A DNA stretch of 64,000 bases from Gracilimonas sp040117685 (GTDB taxonomy: Bacteria; Bacteroidota; Rhodothermia; Balneolales; Balneolaceae). A model generated the notes under the pieces. The model saw only the letters and a program-made list of their open reading frames with translations. It had not been told where the DNA came from and did no database searches. Made by a program: the position numbers and the translations under genes. The DNA lies in assembly GCF_040117685.2 (NCBI RefSeq), contig NZ_JBEDYP020000013.1, positions 124,001 through 188,000 of the forward strand, read 5' to 3'. Numbering within the stretch: position 1 is the first letter of the stretch; each line of letters begins with the position of its first letter. Shown here in pieces: positions 26,084 to 35,596 of this stretch.

Positions 26084-27691
26084 ATGAGTGTAGATACAAT
26101 GACCCAGCCAAATTCTTTAAAAAGCCTGGATTATATTGGTTTGGGTGACAATGAAAATGTATTCTGGAACCTGACCCCCTCTGAACTTTATGAGCAAGCT
26201 ATTCAGAGAAACGAAGCCGTACTCACTAAAGACTACGCCCTCCGTGTTTTAACAGGCAAGTTTACCGGACGTTCTCCCCAAGACAAATATATTGTTGATC
26301 AGCCTTCTATCCATGATGATATTGACTGGGGGGATGTTAACCAGCCTATTTCGGAAGATGTTTTTGACAACTTGTACGAAAAGGTAGTGAACTATCTGCA
26401 AGACAAAGATCTATTTGTGAAAGACCTCTTTTGTGGTGCTGATGAAAAGAACAGGCTAAACGTACGGGTAGTAAGTGAAGCAGCATACCACGGACTATTT
26501 GCCCATAATATGTTTATCCGGCCATCCGCTGAAGAGCTGGAGAATCATGAGCCCGAATTTACTGTGCTGGCCGCTCCCCACTTGAAAGCCAATCCCGAAA
26601 AAGACGGCACGCGTACCAGCACATTTATTCTTTGCAACTTTGATAAGAAAATTATCCTGATTGGCGGCACGCTTTATTCAGGCGAGGTGAAGAAGGGTAT
26701 TTTCTCAGTAATGAATTACCTGCTTCCCAAAAAAGGCGTAATGGCCATGCACTGCTCGGCCAACCATGATGAGAATGGTAAAACGGCTGTGTTCTTCGGT
26801 CTTTCCGGAACCGGTAAAACCACGCTATCAGCTGACCCTGATAAAACTTTGATTGGTGATGACGAACATGGCTGGAGCGATGAAGGCACCTTTAATTTTG
26901 AAGGCGGCTGTTATGCCAAAACCATCAATCTTTCCAAAGAGAATGAACCGCTGATTTACGCCACCACCAAGATGCCGGGAACCATCCTGGAAAATGTGGT
27001 ACTGGATGAAAATCGCGAGCCCGATTTTGATGACGTCAGCCTCACCCAGAACACCCGTTGTTCTTACCCGCTTGACTATATTCCTAACGCAAGTGATACC
27101 GGCAAAGGCGGTCACCCCGAAAACATTATCTTTTTAACTTGTGATGCTTTTGGCGTGCTCCCTCCCATTTCTAAACTTACTCCGGATCAGGCGATGTACC
27201 ACTTTATCAGTGGATATACTGCCAAAGTAGCCGGTACCGAGCGTGGAGTAACTGAGCCTCAGGCTACGTTCTCAGCATGTTTCGGAGCCCCGTTCATGCC
27301 TCTGCATCCAACAGTGTACGCTGAGCTTTTAGCCGAAAAAATACGCAAGCACGATGCCAATGTTTGGCTTGTTAACACCGGCTGGACAGGCGGTGAATAC
27401 GGAGAAGGCCATCGAATGAAACTTCCGCACACACGAAAAATGCTGAGCGAAGCCATTGCCGGAAACCTTGAAAAGGTAGAATATCAAACTGATCCGGTTT
27501 TTGGGTTCCAGATTCCTACTTCGGTTGACGGAGTACCTTCAGAAGTGCTGATACCGCGAAATACCTGGAAAGACAAAGAAGCCTACGACCAGAAAGCTAA
27601 AACGCTGGCTGAAATGTTCATCCACAACTTTGAGCAGTTTAAAGATGAAGCTAGTGACGAATTGCTTGCGGCTGCTCCAAAGGCTGAATAG
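26084..27691 (+). CDS. pckA: Phosphoenolpyruvate carboxykinase (ATP)
   Basis: The 535-residue enzyme converts oxaloacetate and ATP to phosphoenolpyruvate and CO2, the first committed step of gluconeogenesis. The kinase-1a (P-loop) motif is FGLSGTGKTTLSAD, followed by DDEHGWSDEGTFNFEGG (metal site) and the substrate-binding GRSPQDKYIV and TRCSYP segments. Length matches the ATP-dependent family. The 290-base AT-rich gap upstream (25794-26083) holds no gene and should contain its promoter. A good terminator follows, so it is monocistronic. Confidence 0.97.
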   Translation: MSVDTMTQPNSLKSLDYIGLGDNENVFWNLTPSELYEQAIQRNEAVLTKDYALRVLTGKFTGRSPQDKYIVDQPSIHDDIDWGDVNQPISEDVFDNLYEKVVNYLQDKDLFVKDLFCGADEKNRLNVRVVSEAAYHGLFAHNMFIRPSAEELENHEPEFTVLAAPHLKANPEKDGTRTSTFILCNFDKKIILIGGTLYSGEVKKGIFSVMNYLLPKKGVMAMHCSANHDENGKTAVFFGLSGTGKTTLSADPDKTLIGDDEHGWSDEGTFNFEGGCYAKTINLSKENEPLIYATTKMPGTILENVVLDENREPDFDDVSLTQNTRCSYPLDYIPNASDTGKGGHPENIIFLTCDAFGVLPPISKLTPDQAMYHFISGYTAKVAGTERGVTEPQATFSACFGAPFMPLHPTVYAELLAEKIRKHDANVWLVNTGWTGGEYGEGHRMKLPHTRKMLSEAIAGNLEKVEYQTDPVFGFQIPTSVDGVPSEVLIPRNTWKDKEAYDQKAKTLAEMFIHNFEQFKDEASDELLAAAPKAE

Positions 27692-27715
27692 TACTCAGCA
27701 TATAGATTCTTAAGC

Positions 27716-27748
27716 AAAGCCTGTATCCATTTGGGTGCAGGCTTTTTT
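27716..27748 (+). terminator. Rho-independent terminator of pckA
   Basis: Arms AAAGCCTG and CAGGCTTT around a 14-base loop run into six T residues, 24 bases after the pckA stop. Confidence 0.88.
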
Positions 27749-27828
27749 ATTTGACCTTCCTAACGATTGATCCCTAATCAATTCCGATTCCGAATTTCGG
27801 AGTGAACGTTATTTTTGTATAATCGGGA

Positions 27829-28905
27829 ATGAAATTTTTCCTCCCGCTTTTACTTGCTTCCCTATGGCTGGTCGGTTGTCATTCAAATCAGGCTCAGACC
27901 GACTCACTTGAACTCGTTATACCCAAGCATTATGCCGTCCTGAAAAGCCCTTCACCCCTTGCTATAGATGGCAAAGCAGACGAAATAAGCTGGGAGCTTG
28001 CAGAATGGACTGACTTTTTCATTGATATTGAAGGTGAAACGAATCAAAGCCCATATTACAACACACGTGTCAAAATGCTGTGGGACGAAAAGTACATCTA
28101 CTTTTATGCCGAGATGGAAGAAGAACACGTATGGGCAGACATAACCGATCGGGATGCGGTTATCTTTTACAACAACGATTTTGAAATATTCATCAAACCC
28201 AATCAGTTTCAGCCTTATTATGCCGAATTTGAAGTAAATGCGTTGGGAACACTTTGGGATTTATTCCTGGCTCGTCCCTATCGAAGAAATGGCCCGGTAT
28301 TAGATCATTGGGACCTTAATGAAACGAAAGTGGGAATTGATATAGATGGCACATTAAATGACCCTTCCGATGTTGATGAATATTGGAGTGTGGAAATGGC
28401 CATCCCTATTAAACCCATCACTGCCATTGATCGCGGCGTTCAGTTCGGAACGGGGAGTATGTGGAGAATCAACTTCTCGAGGGTGCAATGGCAGCATCAG
28501 ATCGTCAATGGAAATTATGAAAAAAAGACCGACAAGGATGGAAACCGGCTTCCTGAACATAACTGGGTATGGACTCAACAATCAGTTATTGATATGCACC
28601 GGCCCGAACACTGGGGCTACCTCTATTTCGCGGAAAGCCCGGAAGAAGAGATCCAGAAAAATGAGTTAGTTAACGAATACCAGCTGCTATTCTATTTGTA
28701 TAGAAATCAACTGGATTGGAAAAATATGAATGAGAAATTTACCAGTGACATAATAGATTTAGGCGGACCTGACTTTTTAGTAAATGAACAGACTCTTTCA
28801 GCCTCCGTTCATTTAACCAAACTGGGTTTTGAGCTCACGGTTTTAAATACAGAAAACACCTCACTGACCATCAATCAAGACGGTTATATTGTAAAATCAC
28901 CATGA
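27829..28905 (+). CDS. CBM9-like domain lipoprotein
   Basis: The 358-residue protein has a lipoprotein signal ending LWLVGC. The fold is that of the carbohydrate-binding module 9-like group: KSPSPLAIDGKADEISWE opens the domain, followed by DEKYIYFYAEMEE, DFEIFIKPN, EFEVNALGTLWDL and AIPIKPI. Such proteins bind sugars or plant/algal polymers, but several are uncharacterised. It overlaps the next gene by four bases (ATGA), so the two are translationally coupled and probably act together at the cell surface on a glycan. Confidence 0.82.
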   Translation: MKFFLPLLLASLWLVGCHSNQAQTDSLELVIPKHYAVLKSPSPLAIDGKADEISWELAEWTDFFIDIEGETNQSPYYNTRVKMLWDEKYIYFYAEMEEEHVWADITDRDAVIFYNNDFEIFIKPNQFQPYYAEFEVNALGTLWDLFLARPYRRNGPVLDHWDLNETKVGIDIDGTLNDPSDVDEYWSVEMAIPIKPITAIDRGVQFGTGSMWRINFSRVQWQHQIVNGNYEKKTDKDGNRLPEHNWVWTQQSVIDMHRPEHWGYLYFAESPEEEIQKNELVNEYQLLFYLYRNQLDWKNMNEKFTSDIIDLGGPDFLVNEQTLSASVHLTKLGFELTVLNTENTSLTINQDGYIVKSP

Positions 28906-29966
28906 ATAAACTGCTTCTTTTTTTAATAGCGAATACCTTTTTCATTATGAGTTGTAGTGAAAAAACTCCTGAGTCTTCTTTTATAATAGCTGCCTGGACC
29001 GGAGGTGATATCGCAGAAACAGAAGAAGAGTGGCGTACACAACTTGATCATTTTTCCTCAAACGGACTCACCGATCTTTTTCTTTCTGCCAGCCCCGAAG
29101 AGACTGAAACCGTGGTTAATATAGCTGATGATTATAGCATGAACATTCATGCCTGGGTATGGACGCTAAACCGGCCCAGAGATACCACGGCTGCCAAACA
29201 CCCTGAATGGTATGCTGTAAATCGAAATGGCGACAATTCATACGACTACAGAGCTTATGTGGATTATTACCAGTGGCTCTCCCCCTTCTCTGAAGGTGCA
29301 AGAGAGTATATCAAATCTAATATGGCAGAATACGCTAAAATCACCGGGCTCACTTCCGTTCATCTCGACTATGTCCGATATGTAGATGTCATACTTGGAG
29401 CTGATCTTCAGCCAAAATACGATCTGGTTCAGGACCGGCAGTTTCCCAAGTATGATTATGGATATCACCCCAATGCACGCCGGGAGTTTGAAGAACTTTT
29501 CGGAGTGGACCCGATGAAAATGGAGCATCCCGAGTTAAGTATGGAATGGCTACAGTTTCGATTGAATGCCGTAACCAGCCTGGTGAATGAGATTGCCCAA
29601 ATTGTACATGCTGAAGACAAAATGCTTACCGCGGCTGTATTTCCTTTTCCGGAAATGAGCCGGCAGATGGTTCGACAAGACTGGGCCAGCTGGAATCTTG
29701 ATATTGCTCTCCCCATGTTGTACCAAAACTTTTACCGACAGAATCTGGAGTGGATTCAGTTTTCAACCGCGCAAGGTGTTCGAGAAGCCCACGACCGTTT
29801 TGATATCGTGGCCGGGCTTTACATTCCTGCTCTGAACCCTGATGAATTGCAAACAGCTGTTCAAAAAGCAAAAGCAGGCGGGGCTAAAGGAATTTCCGTG
29901 TTTGATATCAATGCCTTGAGTGAGGAGCACTGGGAAGTGCTAAGTACTATAAGCAGCAGGAATTAA
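28902..29966 (+). CDS. Putative glycoside hydrolase lipoprotein (GHL10/DUF187-like TIM barrel)
   Basis: The 354-residue protein has a lipoprotein signal ending FIMSC. The body has the look of a TIM-barrel glycosidase: NIHAWVWTLNRP, HPEWYAVNRNG, LSPFSEGAREYI, HLDYVRYV (likely catalytic acid region), and a strand ending ALPMLYQNFY. These resemble the family-10-glycosylhydrolase-like proteins of unknown specificity. Its TAA overlaps the stop codon of prfA on the other strand. It is coupled to the CBM9-like lipoprotein upstream. Confidence 0.72.
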   Translation: MNKLLLFLIANTFFIMSCSEKTPESSFIIAAWTGGDIAETEEEWRTQLDHFSSNGLTDLFLSASPEETETVVNIADDYSMNIHAWVWTLNRPRDTTAAKHPEWYAVNRNGDNSYDYRAYVDYYQWLSPFSEGAREYIKSNMAEYAKITGLTSVHLDYVRYVDVILGADLQPKYDLVQDRQFPKYDYGYHPNARREFEELFGVDPMKMEHPELSMEWLQFRLNAVTSLVNEIAQIVHAEDKMLTAAVFPFPEMSRQMVRQDWASWNLDIALPMLYQNFYRQNLEWIQFSTAQGVREAHDRFDIVAGLYIPALNPDELQTAVQKAKAGGAKGISVFDINALSEEHWEVLSTISSRN

Positions 29967-31042
29967 TCCTCTGCCAATGCATTTAACTTCTCGAGGTTGT
30001 CCTGAACACGTAGCGCTTCGATCGCTTCATCGATTCCGCCTTTCATGATATTATCCAAATCATAAAGGGTAAGATTGATGCGGTGATCCGTAAAGCGACC
30101 CTGTGGAAAATTGTAAGTTCGGATCTTGGCAGAACGGTCGCCTGTAGAAACCTGACTCTTTCGTTCAGCGGCTCTCTCTTTTTGCTTTTCCTCCAGCTCA
30201 ATATCATACATTTTAGCCCGAAGCATCGTCATGGCTTTTTCTTTGTTTTGATGCTGAGAACGCTCTTCCTGGCACTCTACCACGATGCCGGATGGTTCAT
30301 GGGTCAAACGTATAGCAGAATCCGTTTTATTTACGTGCTGCCCACCGGCCCCACTCGCCCGAAAGGTATCCACACGGATATCAGCCGGGTTGATATGGAT
30401 ATCCACTTCTTCAACTTCAGGAAGTACAGCTACCGTTGCCGCAGAGGTATGAACACGTCCCTGGCTTTCGGTCTCGGGCACCCGTTGCACACGGTGAACA
30501 CCGCTTTCGTACTTCATCTTGCCAAACACCTCTTCCCCTTCCAGCTGAAATACAATTTCCTTATACCCTCCTTTCTCGGAATGAGCAATGCTCATGATGC
30601 TCATCTTCCATCCCTGTTTGTCGGCATAGCGGCGATACATTTCAAATAAGTCTCCGGCAAAAATAGCGGCTTCATCACCACCGGTACCTGCTCTTACTTC
30701 AATAATGGCATTCTTGGAATCTTCCGGGTCTTTGGGAATCAGCTTCATTTTGATTTCCTCTTCTAGCTCGCCCAGCTCTTTCTTAATTTCAGCATTCTCT
30801 TCGCGGGCCATTTCTGTGATCTCGGCATCCTCATTCATCTCGATGAGTTCTTTATTCCCTTCCTGCCGGTTTTTAAGATCTTTCCAGGTATCGTAATCCT
30901 GAACCAGTTCTTCCAGGTCGCTGCGTTCTTTGGTGAGCTCGGTATATGTATCAGGATCGTCGAACACGGCCGGATCACTCATCGCCGCATTCACTTCTTC
31001 GAACCTTGATTTAATTTGCTTTAGCTTTTCTTCTATATCCAT
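29963..31042 (-). CDS. prfA: Peptide chain release factor 1
   Basis: The 359-residue protein reads UAA and UAG stop codons and releases the nascent chain. The catalytic GGQ sits in GAGGQHVNKTDSAIR, and the codon-recognition motif is PET in RVPETESQGR, fitting the P-x-T pattern of RF1 rather than the SPF of RF2. An N-terminal coiled-coil PCRF domain precedes these. The Gln-methylating prmC often found beside prfA is absent here. It is convergent and end-overlapping with the glycosidase gene. Confidence 0.97.
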   Translation of the reverse strand: MDIEEKLKQIKSRFEEVNAAMSDPAVFDDPDTYTELTKERSDLEELVQDYDTWKDLKNRQEGNKELIEMNEDAEITEMAREENAEIKKELGELEEEIKMKLIPKDPEDSKNAIIEVRAGTGGDEAAIFAGDLFEMYRRYADKQGWKMSIMSIAHSEKGGYKEIVFQLEGEEVFGKMKYESGVHRVQRVPETESQGRVHTSAATVAVLPEVEEVDIHINPADIRVDTFRASGAGGQHVNKTDSAIRLTHEPSGIVVECQEERSQHQNKEKAMTMLRAKMYDIELEEKQKERAAERKSQVSTGDRSAKIRTYNFPQGRFTDHRINLTLYDLDNIMKGGIDEAIEALRVQDNLEKLNALAED

Positions 31043-31175
31043 TGTAGAGCTGATATTGTTTCAGCCCTGAAATTAAGGATTAAGAATCAGTATTAATACC
31101 GGTTTTATGAAAAGCTTTACTTCTATAAATAGATTCACTCCCCAATCATCCTTACCTTAAAAGAAAAAATCCGCT

Positions 31176-32336
31176 ATGCCCCGTACTTCCATACCCGCCA
31201 ATCTTAAACTTGGATTTTTAGGTGCCGGTCAGCTGGCACGAATGAGTTCTCTTGAAGCCTTTCGGTTCGGTATCCAGGTAGCCGTTTTTTCGGATCGCAC
31301 TGAGAATGAGCCTGTTCAGTTTATGACTCCTTATTCTACTTCAGGGTCTTTTGATTCTGTAGACGACATGGTGGAATTTGCCAAAGGTTGTGATGTCATC
31401 ACCCTGGAAAATGAATTTATAAGTTCAGACATCCTGAAAGAAGTACAGGAGAAAAGCGGCACTCCCATCTATCCCTCCCCGGAAAGCTTCGCCTTGATTG
31501 AAAACAAGCTGATTGAAAAGCAAACCTTCGAAGCTGCGGGAATTCCTGTGACTCCATACAAGCTGGTCAGAAATGAATCGGACCTGGAACAATTTGGGGA
31601 AGATTACGGCTGGCCGTATATGCTGAAGTCTTCCAAAGGAGGGTACGATGGCTATGGAAATGAAACCGTGAACACTATGGAGGAGGCTCAAGAAGCATTC
31701 TCAAATCTGGGCGGCGACAAAGGACAGGACATTCTGGCCGAAGCCTTTGTGGATTTCACTAAAGAACTGGCCGTACAGGTAGCCCGAAACGACACCGGCA
31801 CGGTGGTTTATCCATGTTGTGAAACCGTCCAAAAAGATCATATTTGTGTGGCTGTTTTATCACCGGCCCCAGTAGAGAACATTGTGCGGGAAATGGCTCA
31901 GGAACTGGCTGTGAAAGCCACTGAAGCTATTGATGGCAAGGGTATCTTCGCTTTTGAATTTTTTCTGACTAAAGAAGGCTCACTCATCCTCAACGAGTCG
32001 GCTCCCCGCCCTCACAATTCCGGGCATTATACCATTGAGGGAACGGTAGCCTCACAATTTGAGAATCACGTTCGCGCGGTTCTTGATCTCCCGCTTGGCT
32101 CAACCCGATTAAATAAACCAGCCGTAGCTATGATTAACTTGCTGGGCACGCATAAGCGTCAGGCTGAGACCGATCATATTAAAGAAGCTTTAGAGGAAGA
32201 AAACGGACACCTTCACGTATATGGAAAGGTAGATAGCAAAGTTGGCCGAAAAATGGCACACTATACTTTGTTGGGAGAAAACCTTGAAGAAACTTATAAG
32301 CAGGCCATGCATGTGACACGAAATATAGAGATTTGA
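31176..32336 (+). CDS. purK: N5-carboxyaminoimidazole ribonucleotide synthase
   Basis: The 386-residue ATP-grasp enzyme carboxylates AIR with bicarbonate in purine synthesis. The N-terminus LKLGFLGAGQLARM and the ATP-grasp segments YMLKSSKGGYDGYGN and LNESAPRPHNSGHYT are diagnostic for PurK. It precedes purE by 65 bases, the usual PurK-PurE pairing. The gap holds a small AATTCTGAATT-like direct and inverted repeat. Confidence 0.96.
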   Translation: MPRTSIPANLKLGFLGAGQLARMSSLEAFRFGIQVAVFSDRTENEPVQFMTPYSTSGSFDSVDDMVEFAKGCDVITLENEFISSDILKEVQEKSGTPIYPSPESFALIENKLIEKQTFEAAGIPVTPYKLVRNESDLEQFGEDYGWPYMLKSSKGGYDGYGNETVNTMEEAQEAFSNLGGDKGQDILAEAFVDFTKELAVQVARNDTGTVVYPCCETVQKDHICVAVLSPAPVENIVREMAQELAVKATEAIDGKGIFAFEFFLTKEGSLILNESAPRPHNSGHYTIEGTVASQFENHVRAVLDLPLGSTRLNKPAVAMINLLGTHKRQAETDHIKEALEEENGHLHVYGKVDSKVGRKMAHYTLLGENLEETYKQAMHVTRNIEI

Positions 32337-32401
32337 AATTCTGAATTATGAGTTCTGAATTCTATATTTCTCAACAACAAACAAACCAAAAACACTGAGT
32401 A

Positions 32402-32887
32402 ATGAGCACACCAATCGTCGGAGTAGTAATGGGCAGCGACAGCGACTGGCCCACCATGAAAGAAGCCACAGAAATCCTGGATTATTTTGGCGTGCCTTAT
32501 GAGAAGCGCGTGGTTTCTGCTCACCGTACACCCGATGTTATGGCGGATTATGGTAAAGAAGCCCGCAAGCGGGGAATCAGGATTATTATTGCCGGAGCCG
32601 GAGGAGCTGCCCACCTCCCCGGGATGTTAGCCAGCCATACAACCCTGCCTGTTATCGGCGTACCGGTTAAAACAACGGCTCTTGGCGGAGTGGACAGCCT
32701 ATACTCCATAGTCCAAATGCCAAACGGTATTCCTGTAGCCACGGTAGCCATTGGGAAAGCAAAAAATGCAGGACTCCTTGCTGCCCGAATGCTCGGAATG
32801 AATGATGAATCTTTGTCCGGAAAGCTGGAAGCCTATCATAGGGAAATGGCCGAAGAGTCGATGAAGAAGACGGACAACCTCAAGTAA
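32402..32887 (+). CDS. purE: N5-carboxyaminoimidazole ribonucleotide mutase
   Basis: The 161-residue class I PurE converts N5-CAIR to CAIR. The signature MGSDSDWPTM lies near the N-terminus and SAHRTPD binds substrate; AGAGGAAHLPGM follows. Together with purK it supplies the ATP-dependent route to CAIR. Confidence 0.97.
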   Translation: MSTPIVGVVMGSDSDWPTMKEATEILDYFGVPYEKRVVSAHRTPDVMADYGKEARKRGIRIIIAGAGGAAHLPGMLASHTTLPVIGVPVKTTALGGVDSLYSIVQMPNGIPVATVAIGKAKNAGLLAARMLGMNDESLSGKLEAYHREMAEESMKKTDNLK

Positions 32888-33041
32888 TACACAAAAATTT
32901 ATTACCCTCAATCCTTTGCGAAAGGCCTAAAATAACGTACTTTTAGGCTGGATTTACGTTGATACTTAGACTTTTGAATTCATTCAGATTTTAGTTCTGA
33001 TTTCTCCTATATCCGATAATTTTTAACCACATTTTGATACT

Positions 33042-33287
33042 ATGAATATTTATATAGGAAACCTTAGTTATGGAGTTTCCAGCGACCAACTCAGAGAAGT
33101 TTTCGAAGCTTATGGTGAAGTAAGTTCCGCCAAAGTTATTACCGACAGAGGTTCAGGCCGTTCTAAGGGTTTTGGATTTGTTGAGATGGATAACAAAGCC
33201 GAAGCTGAAGCCGCTATTGAACAGCTCGACGGTGCAGAGATTGACGGTCGTCCGGTAAAGGTAAATGAAGCCAAACCCCGTAACTAA
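33042..33287 (+). CDS. RRM-type RNA-binding protein
   Basis: The 81-residue product is a single RNA-recognition motif with RNP2 IYIGNLSY and RNP1 SKGFGFVEM, both carrying the aromatic residues that stack on RNA. Such short glycine-poor RRM proteins are common in cyanobacteria and Bacteroidota and rise in the cold. It is monocistronic, with a strong terminator. Confidence 0.92.
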   Translation: MNIYIGNLSYGVSSDQLREVFEAYGEVSSAKVITDRGSGRSKGFGFVEMDNKAEAEAAIEQLDGAEIDGRPVKVNEAKPRN

Positions 33288-33309
33288 TACTTCGGGTTAT
33301 GAAATTTTC

Positions 33310-33345
33310 AGCCCCCGTTCATTTATTTGAACGGGGGCTTTTTTA
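33310..33345 (+). terminator. Rho-independent terminator of the RRM gene
   Basis: Arms AGCCCCCGTTC and GAACGGGGGCT around an eight-base loop, ending in six T residues. Confidence 0.95.
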
Positions 33346-33430
33346 TTAACTTTTTTTCGGATCTACTTTTTGAAGTAACTTTATTGATCCGTAACAGTAC
33401 ATAACTAAGTCATTTAAACTCAACTAACTC

Positions 33431-33436
33431 AAGGAG
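33431..33436 (+). promoter_or_regulatory. Canonical Shine-Dalgarno site fixing the YbjQ-family start
   Basis: AAGGAG lies eight bases before the ATG at 33445, choosing it over the second ATG at 33451. Clear Shine-Dalgarno sites are scarce in this window, so this suggests strong translation. Confidence 0.7.
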
Positions 33437-33444
33437 CTATTACC

Positions 33445-33765
33445 ATGATTATGACCACTACCAATCACTTAGACAGAAAAGAAGTGCAAAAATATTTGGG
33501 TATTGTTACCGGAGAGGCCATTTTGGGAGCCAATATCTTTAAGGACTTTTTCGCAGGGATCAGAGATATCGTTGGTGGGCGTTCCGGTGCTTACGAAAAA
33601 GAACTACAGCAAGCCCGTAAACTGGCTTTCGAAGAAATGGAACTGAAAGCCAACAGCGTGGGTGCCAACGCAATCATCGGCATAGATATAGATTATGAAA
33701 CTATAGGCGCCAATGGAAGCATGTTGATGGTTTCCGTAAGCGGAACCGCCGTTTCTGCCGAATAG
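33445..33765 (+). CDS. YbjQ/UPF0145 family protein
   Basis: The 106-residue protein fits the YbjQ (UPF0145) family of putative pentameric metal-binding proteins: YLGIVTGEAILGANIF, then GGRSGAYEKELQQAR, then LKANSVGANAIIGIDIDYE. Biochemical role is unknown; some copies sit near metal-resistance genes but this one does not. It is monocistronic and convergent with dnaJ. Confidence 0.92.
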   Translation: MIMTTTNHLDRKEVQKYLGIVTGEAILGANIFKDFFAGIRDIVGGRSGAYEKELQQARKLAFEEMELKANSVGANAIIGIDIDYETIGANGSMLMVSVSGTAVSAE

Positions 33766-33785
33766 ATTCCTAAAAAATTTATATC

Positions 33786-33812
33786 ACAGAGACGCAAAAT
33801 CGTGCGTCTCTG
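33786..33812. terminator. Hairpin between YbjQ-family gene and dnaJ
   Basis: Nine-base arms CAGAGACGC and GCGTCTCTG between convergent genes. There is no long T-run on either side, so it may be a weak or factor-dependent terminator. Confidence 0.6.
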
Positions 33813-33829
33813 CAAATTAGTTTTGGTCT

Positions 33830-35011
33830 TTAACCAAACATGTCCTTCATCTTAGAGAAGAAATTCTTCTCACTGCCATCCAGATTAGATGGATCGAAGT
33901 TTTCTTCATCTTTGAATGACTTAACCGCTTCTTTTTGCTTGTCCGTCAGTTCTTCAGGGATGTACACATTTAAACGCACGTATTGGTCTCCGTCGCCTGA
34001 GTTATTCAACCCTTTGATTCCTCTACCGCGCATGCGTAACATTTTTCCGGGCTGAGTGCCGGGATCGATTTTAAGCTTGGCTTTGCCTTTTAGCGTAGGC
34101 ACCTGTACTTCGGTTCCCAAAATGGCATCAGGAACGCTCAGCGTCAAGTTGTAATAAATATTATTCCCATCGCGGTCAAAATGCTCGTGCTCTTTTTCTT
34201 CTATAAGCACAATCAATGATCCGGCTGACCCTCCGCGACGCCCCGCATTACCTTGTCCACGCAGCGTGATGTAATTTCCATTGGAAACACCGGAAGGGAT
34301 ATTCACCTTAATGGTTTCCTCGCCCTTCACACGGCCTTCGCCACTACACTTCTTACACTTGTTTTTAATGATACGGCCTTCCCCTGCACAATTAGGGCAT
34401 GCCTGAACGTTCACCATTTGCCCGAGCATGGTTCGGGTTACCTGCCGTACTTCCCCCATTCCATTACAGGTTCCACAGGTTTCAAAATCAGAATTGGTTT
34501 CTGCGCCGGTACCGTTACATTCGTCGCATTTAATCTGTTTTTTAATCTTAAGCTTCTTTTCAGCTCCAAAAGCAATTTCTTCCAGCGTCAATGGCATTCT
34601 GATTTTCATATCAGATCCGGGCTGTCCGGGTTCTTTCCTGCCACGGGAACGACCTCTACGGCCTCCTCCCCCGAAAGCTTCTTCTCCAAAAAAGCCACTG
34701 CCAAAGATATCCCCAAAACGGCTGAAGATATCTTCGAAGCCCATGTTATCAAAGTCGGCTCCGCCGCCAAAGCCACCCTGTCCGTTCACTCCCTGGTGCC
34801 CAAACTGATCGTATCGGGCTCGCTTATCAGAATCCTTAAGTACTTCGTACGCCTCGGATGCTTCTTTAAATTTCTTTTCTGCTTCTTTATCTCCCTTATT
34901 TCTATCGGGATGATACTTCATAGCCAACTTTCGGTAGGCCTTTTTTATTTCAGACTCCGAAGCACCTTTATCGACTCCTAATATTTCGTAATAATCTCTT
35001 TTGGTAGACAT
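33830..35011 (-). CDS. dnaJ: Chaperone protein DnaJ
   Basis: The 393-residue type I J-protein stimulates DnaK ATPase. It has the J domain with HPD (MKYHPDRNKGD), a Gly/Phe-rich linker (about 75-105), four CxxCxGxG zinc repeats (CDECNGTG, CGTCNGMG, CPNCAGEG, CKKCSGEG) and the C-terminal substrate-binding beta domains. It follows grpE with only three bases between, so they form one operon; no CIRCE element (TTAGCACTC-N9-GAGTGCTAA) is seen upstream of grpE. Confidence 0.97.
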   Translation of the reverse strand: MSTKRDYYEILGVDKGASESEIKKAYRKLAMKYHPDRNKGDKEAEKKFKEASEAYEVLKDSDKRARYDQFGHQGVNGQGGFGGGADFDNMGFEDIFSRFGDIFGSGFFGEEAFGGGGRRGRSRGRKEPGQPGSDMKIRMPLTLEEIAFGAEKKLKIKKQIKCDECNGTGAETNSDFETCGTCNGMGEVRQVTRTMLGQMVNVQACPNCAGEGRIIKNKCKKCSGEGRVKGEETIKVNIPSGVSNGNYITLRGQGNAGRRGGSAGSLIVLIEEKEHEHFDRDGNNIYYNLTLSVPDAILGTEVQVPTLKGKAKLKIDPGTQPGKMLRMRGRGIKGLNNSGDGDQYVRLNVYIPEELTDKQKEAVKSFKDEENFDPSNLDGSEKNFFSKMKDMFG

Positions 35012-35014
35012 GTT

Positions 35015-35596
35015 TTACTCGCTCACTATAACTTTAGCATGACGGATTGTACGATTGCCAATTTTGTAGCCGCTATCCAAAACCTGCAGCACCACATCGC
35101 TTCCGGTGTCTTCATCCGGGGCGGGTTGTTTCATCATGGCATCGTGTAGGTTCACGTCAAATGGCACACCTGTTTTATTGATGCGTTCAACGCCGTGCTT
35201 TTCAAGCACTTTCTCAAATTTGTCTGCCACCATTTTCACCCCTTCAAGAAAACTGTCCTCAATTTCCGATTCTTCGGCTGCCTTAAGGGTTCGTAATAAA
35301 TCATCGCTGATGGGCATAAAGTCTTCCAGAGCACCTGCCTTGGCTTCTTCAAACAGCTGTACTCTTTCACGCTGTACTCGTTTACGAACATTCTCTAGCT
35401 CAGCTGCTTTGCGAAGCAATCCATCCTTTGTATTAGATAACTCTTTCTCCAGCTCTTCAATTCTGATATCTTTCTCGTCCTTAGCCGATTCTTGTTCCTC
35501 GTTATCAGTTCCGGAAGCTGCTTTTTCTTCCTGTACTTCTTCAGTTACCTCTTCCTCAGTCGAGATATCCTCTTCTGAAATCTTGTCTTTGCTCAT
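35015..35596 (-). CDS. grpE: Nucleotide exchange factor GrpE
   Basis: The 193-residue protein has a highly acidic N-terminal region (about 1-50), a long coiled coil (about 45-110), then the conserved beta domain (GVPFDVNLHDAMMKQ, SGYKIGNRTIRHAKV). It releases ADP from DnaK. First gene of the grpE-dnaJ operon; the neighbouring hrcA found in many phyla is absent. Confidence 0.95.
   Translation of the reverse strand: MSKDKISEEDISTEEEVTEEVQEEKAASGTDNEEQESAKDEKDIRIEELEKELSNTKDGLLRKAAELENVRKRVQRERVQLFEEAKAGALEDFMPISDDLLRTLKAAEESEIEDSFLEGVKMVADKFEKVLEKHGVERINKTGVPFDVNLHDAMMKQPAPDEDTGSDVVLQVLDSGYKIGNRTIRHAKVIVSE

Noticed and set aside
30083..30649. Open frame of 188 codons on the plus strand
   Set aside because: Antisense to prfA, including the GGQ region; no protein motif of its own.
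34253..34981. Open frame of 242 codons on the plus strand
   Set aside because: It lies wholly antisense to dnaJ, whose domains are unmistakable; it has no family features and its composition mirrors the zinc-finger and Gly/Phe codons of dnaJ.
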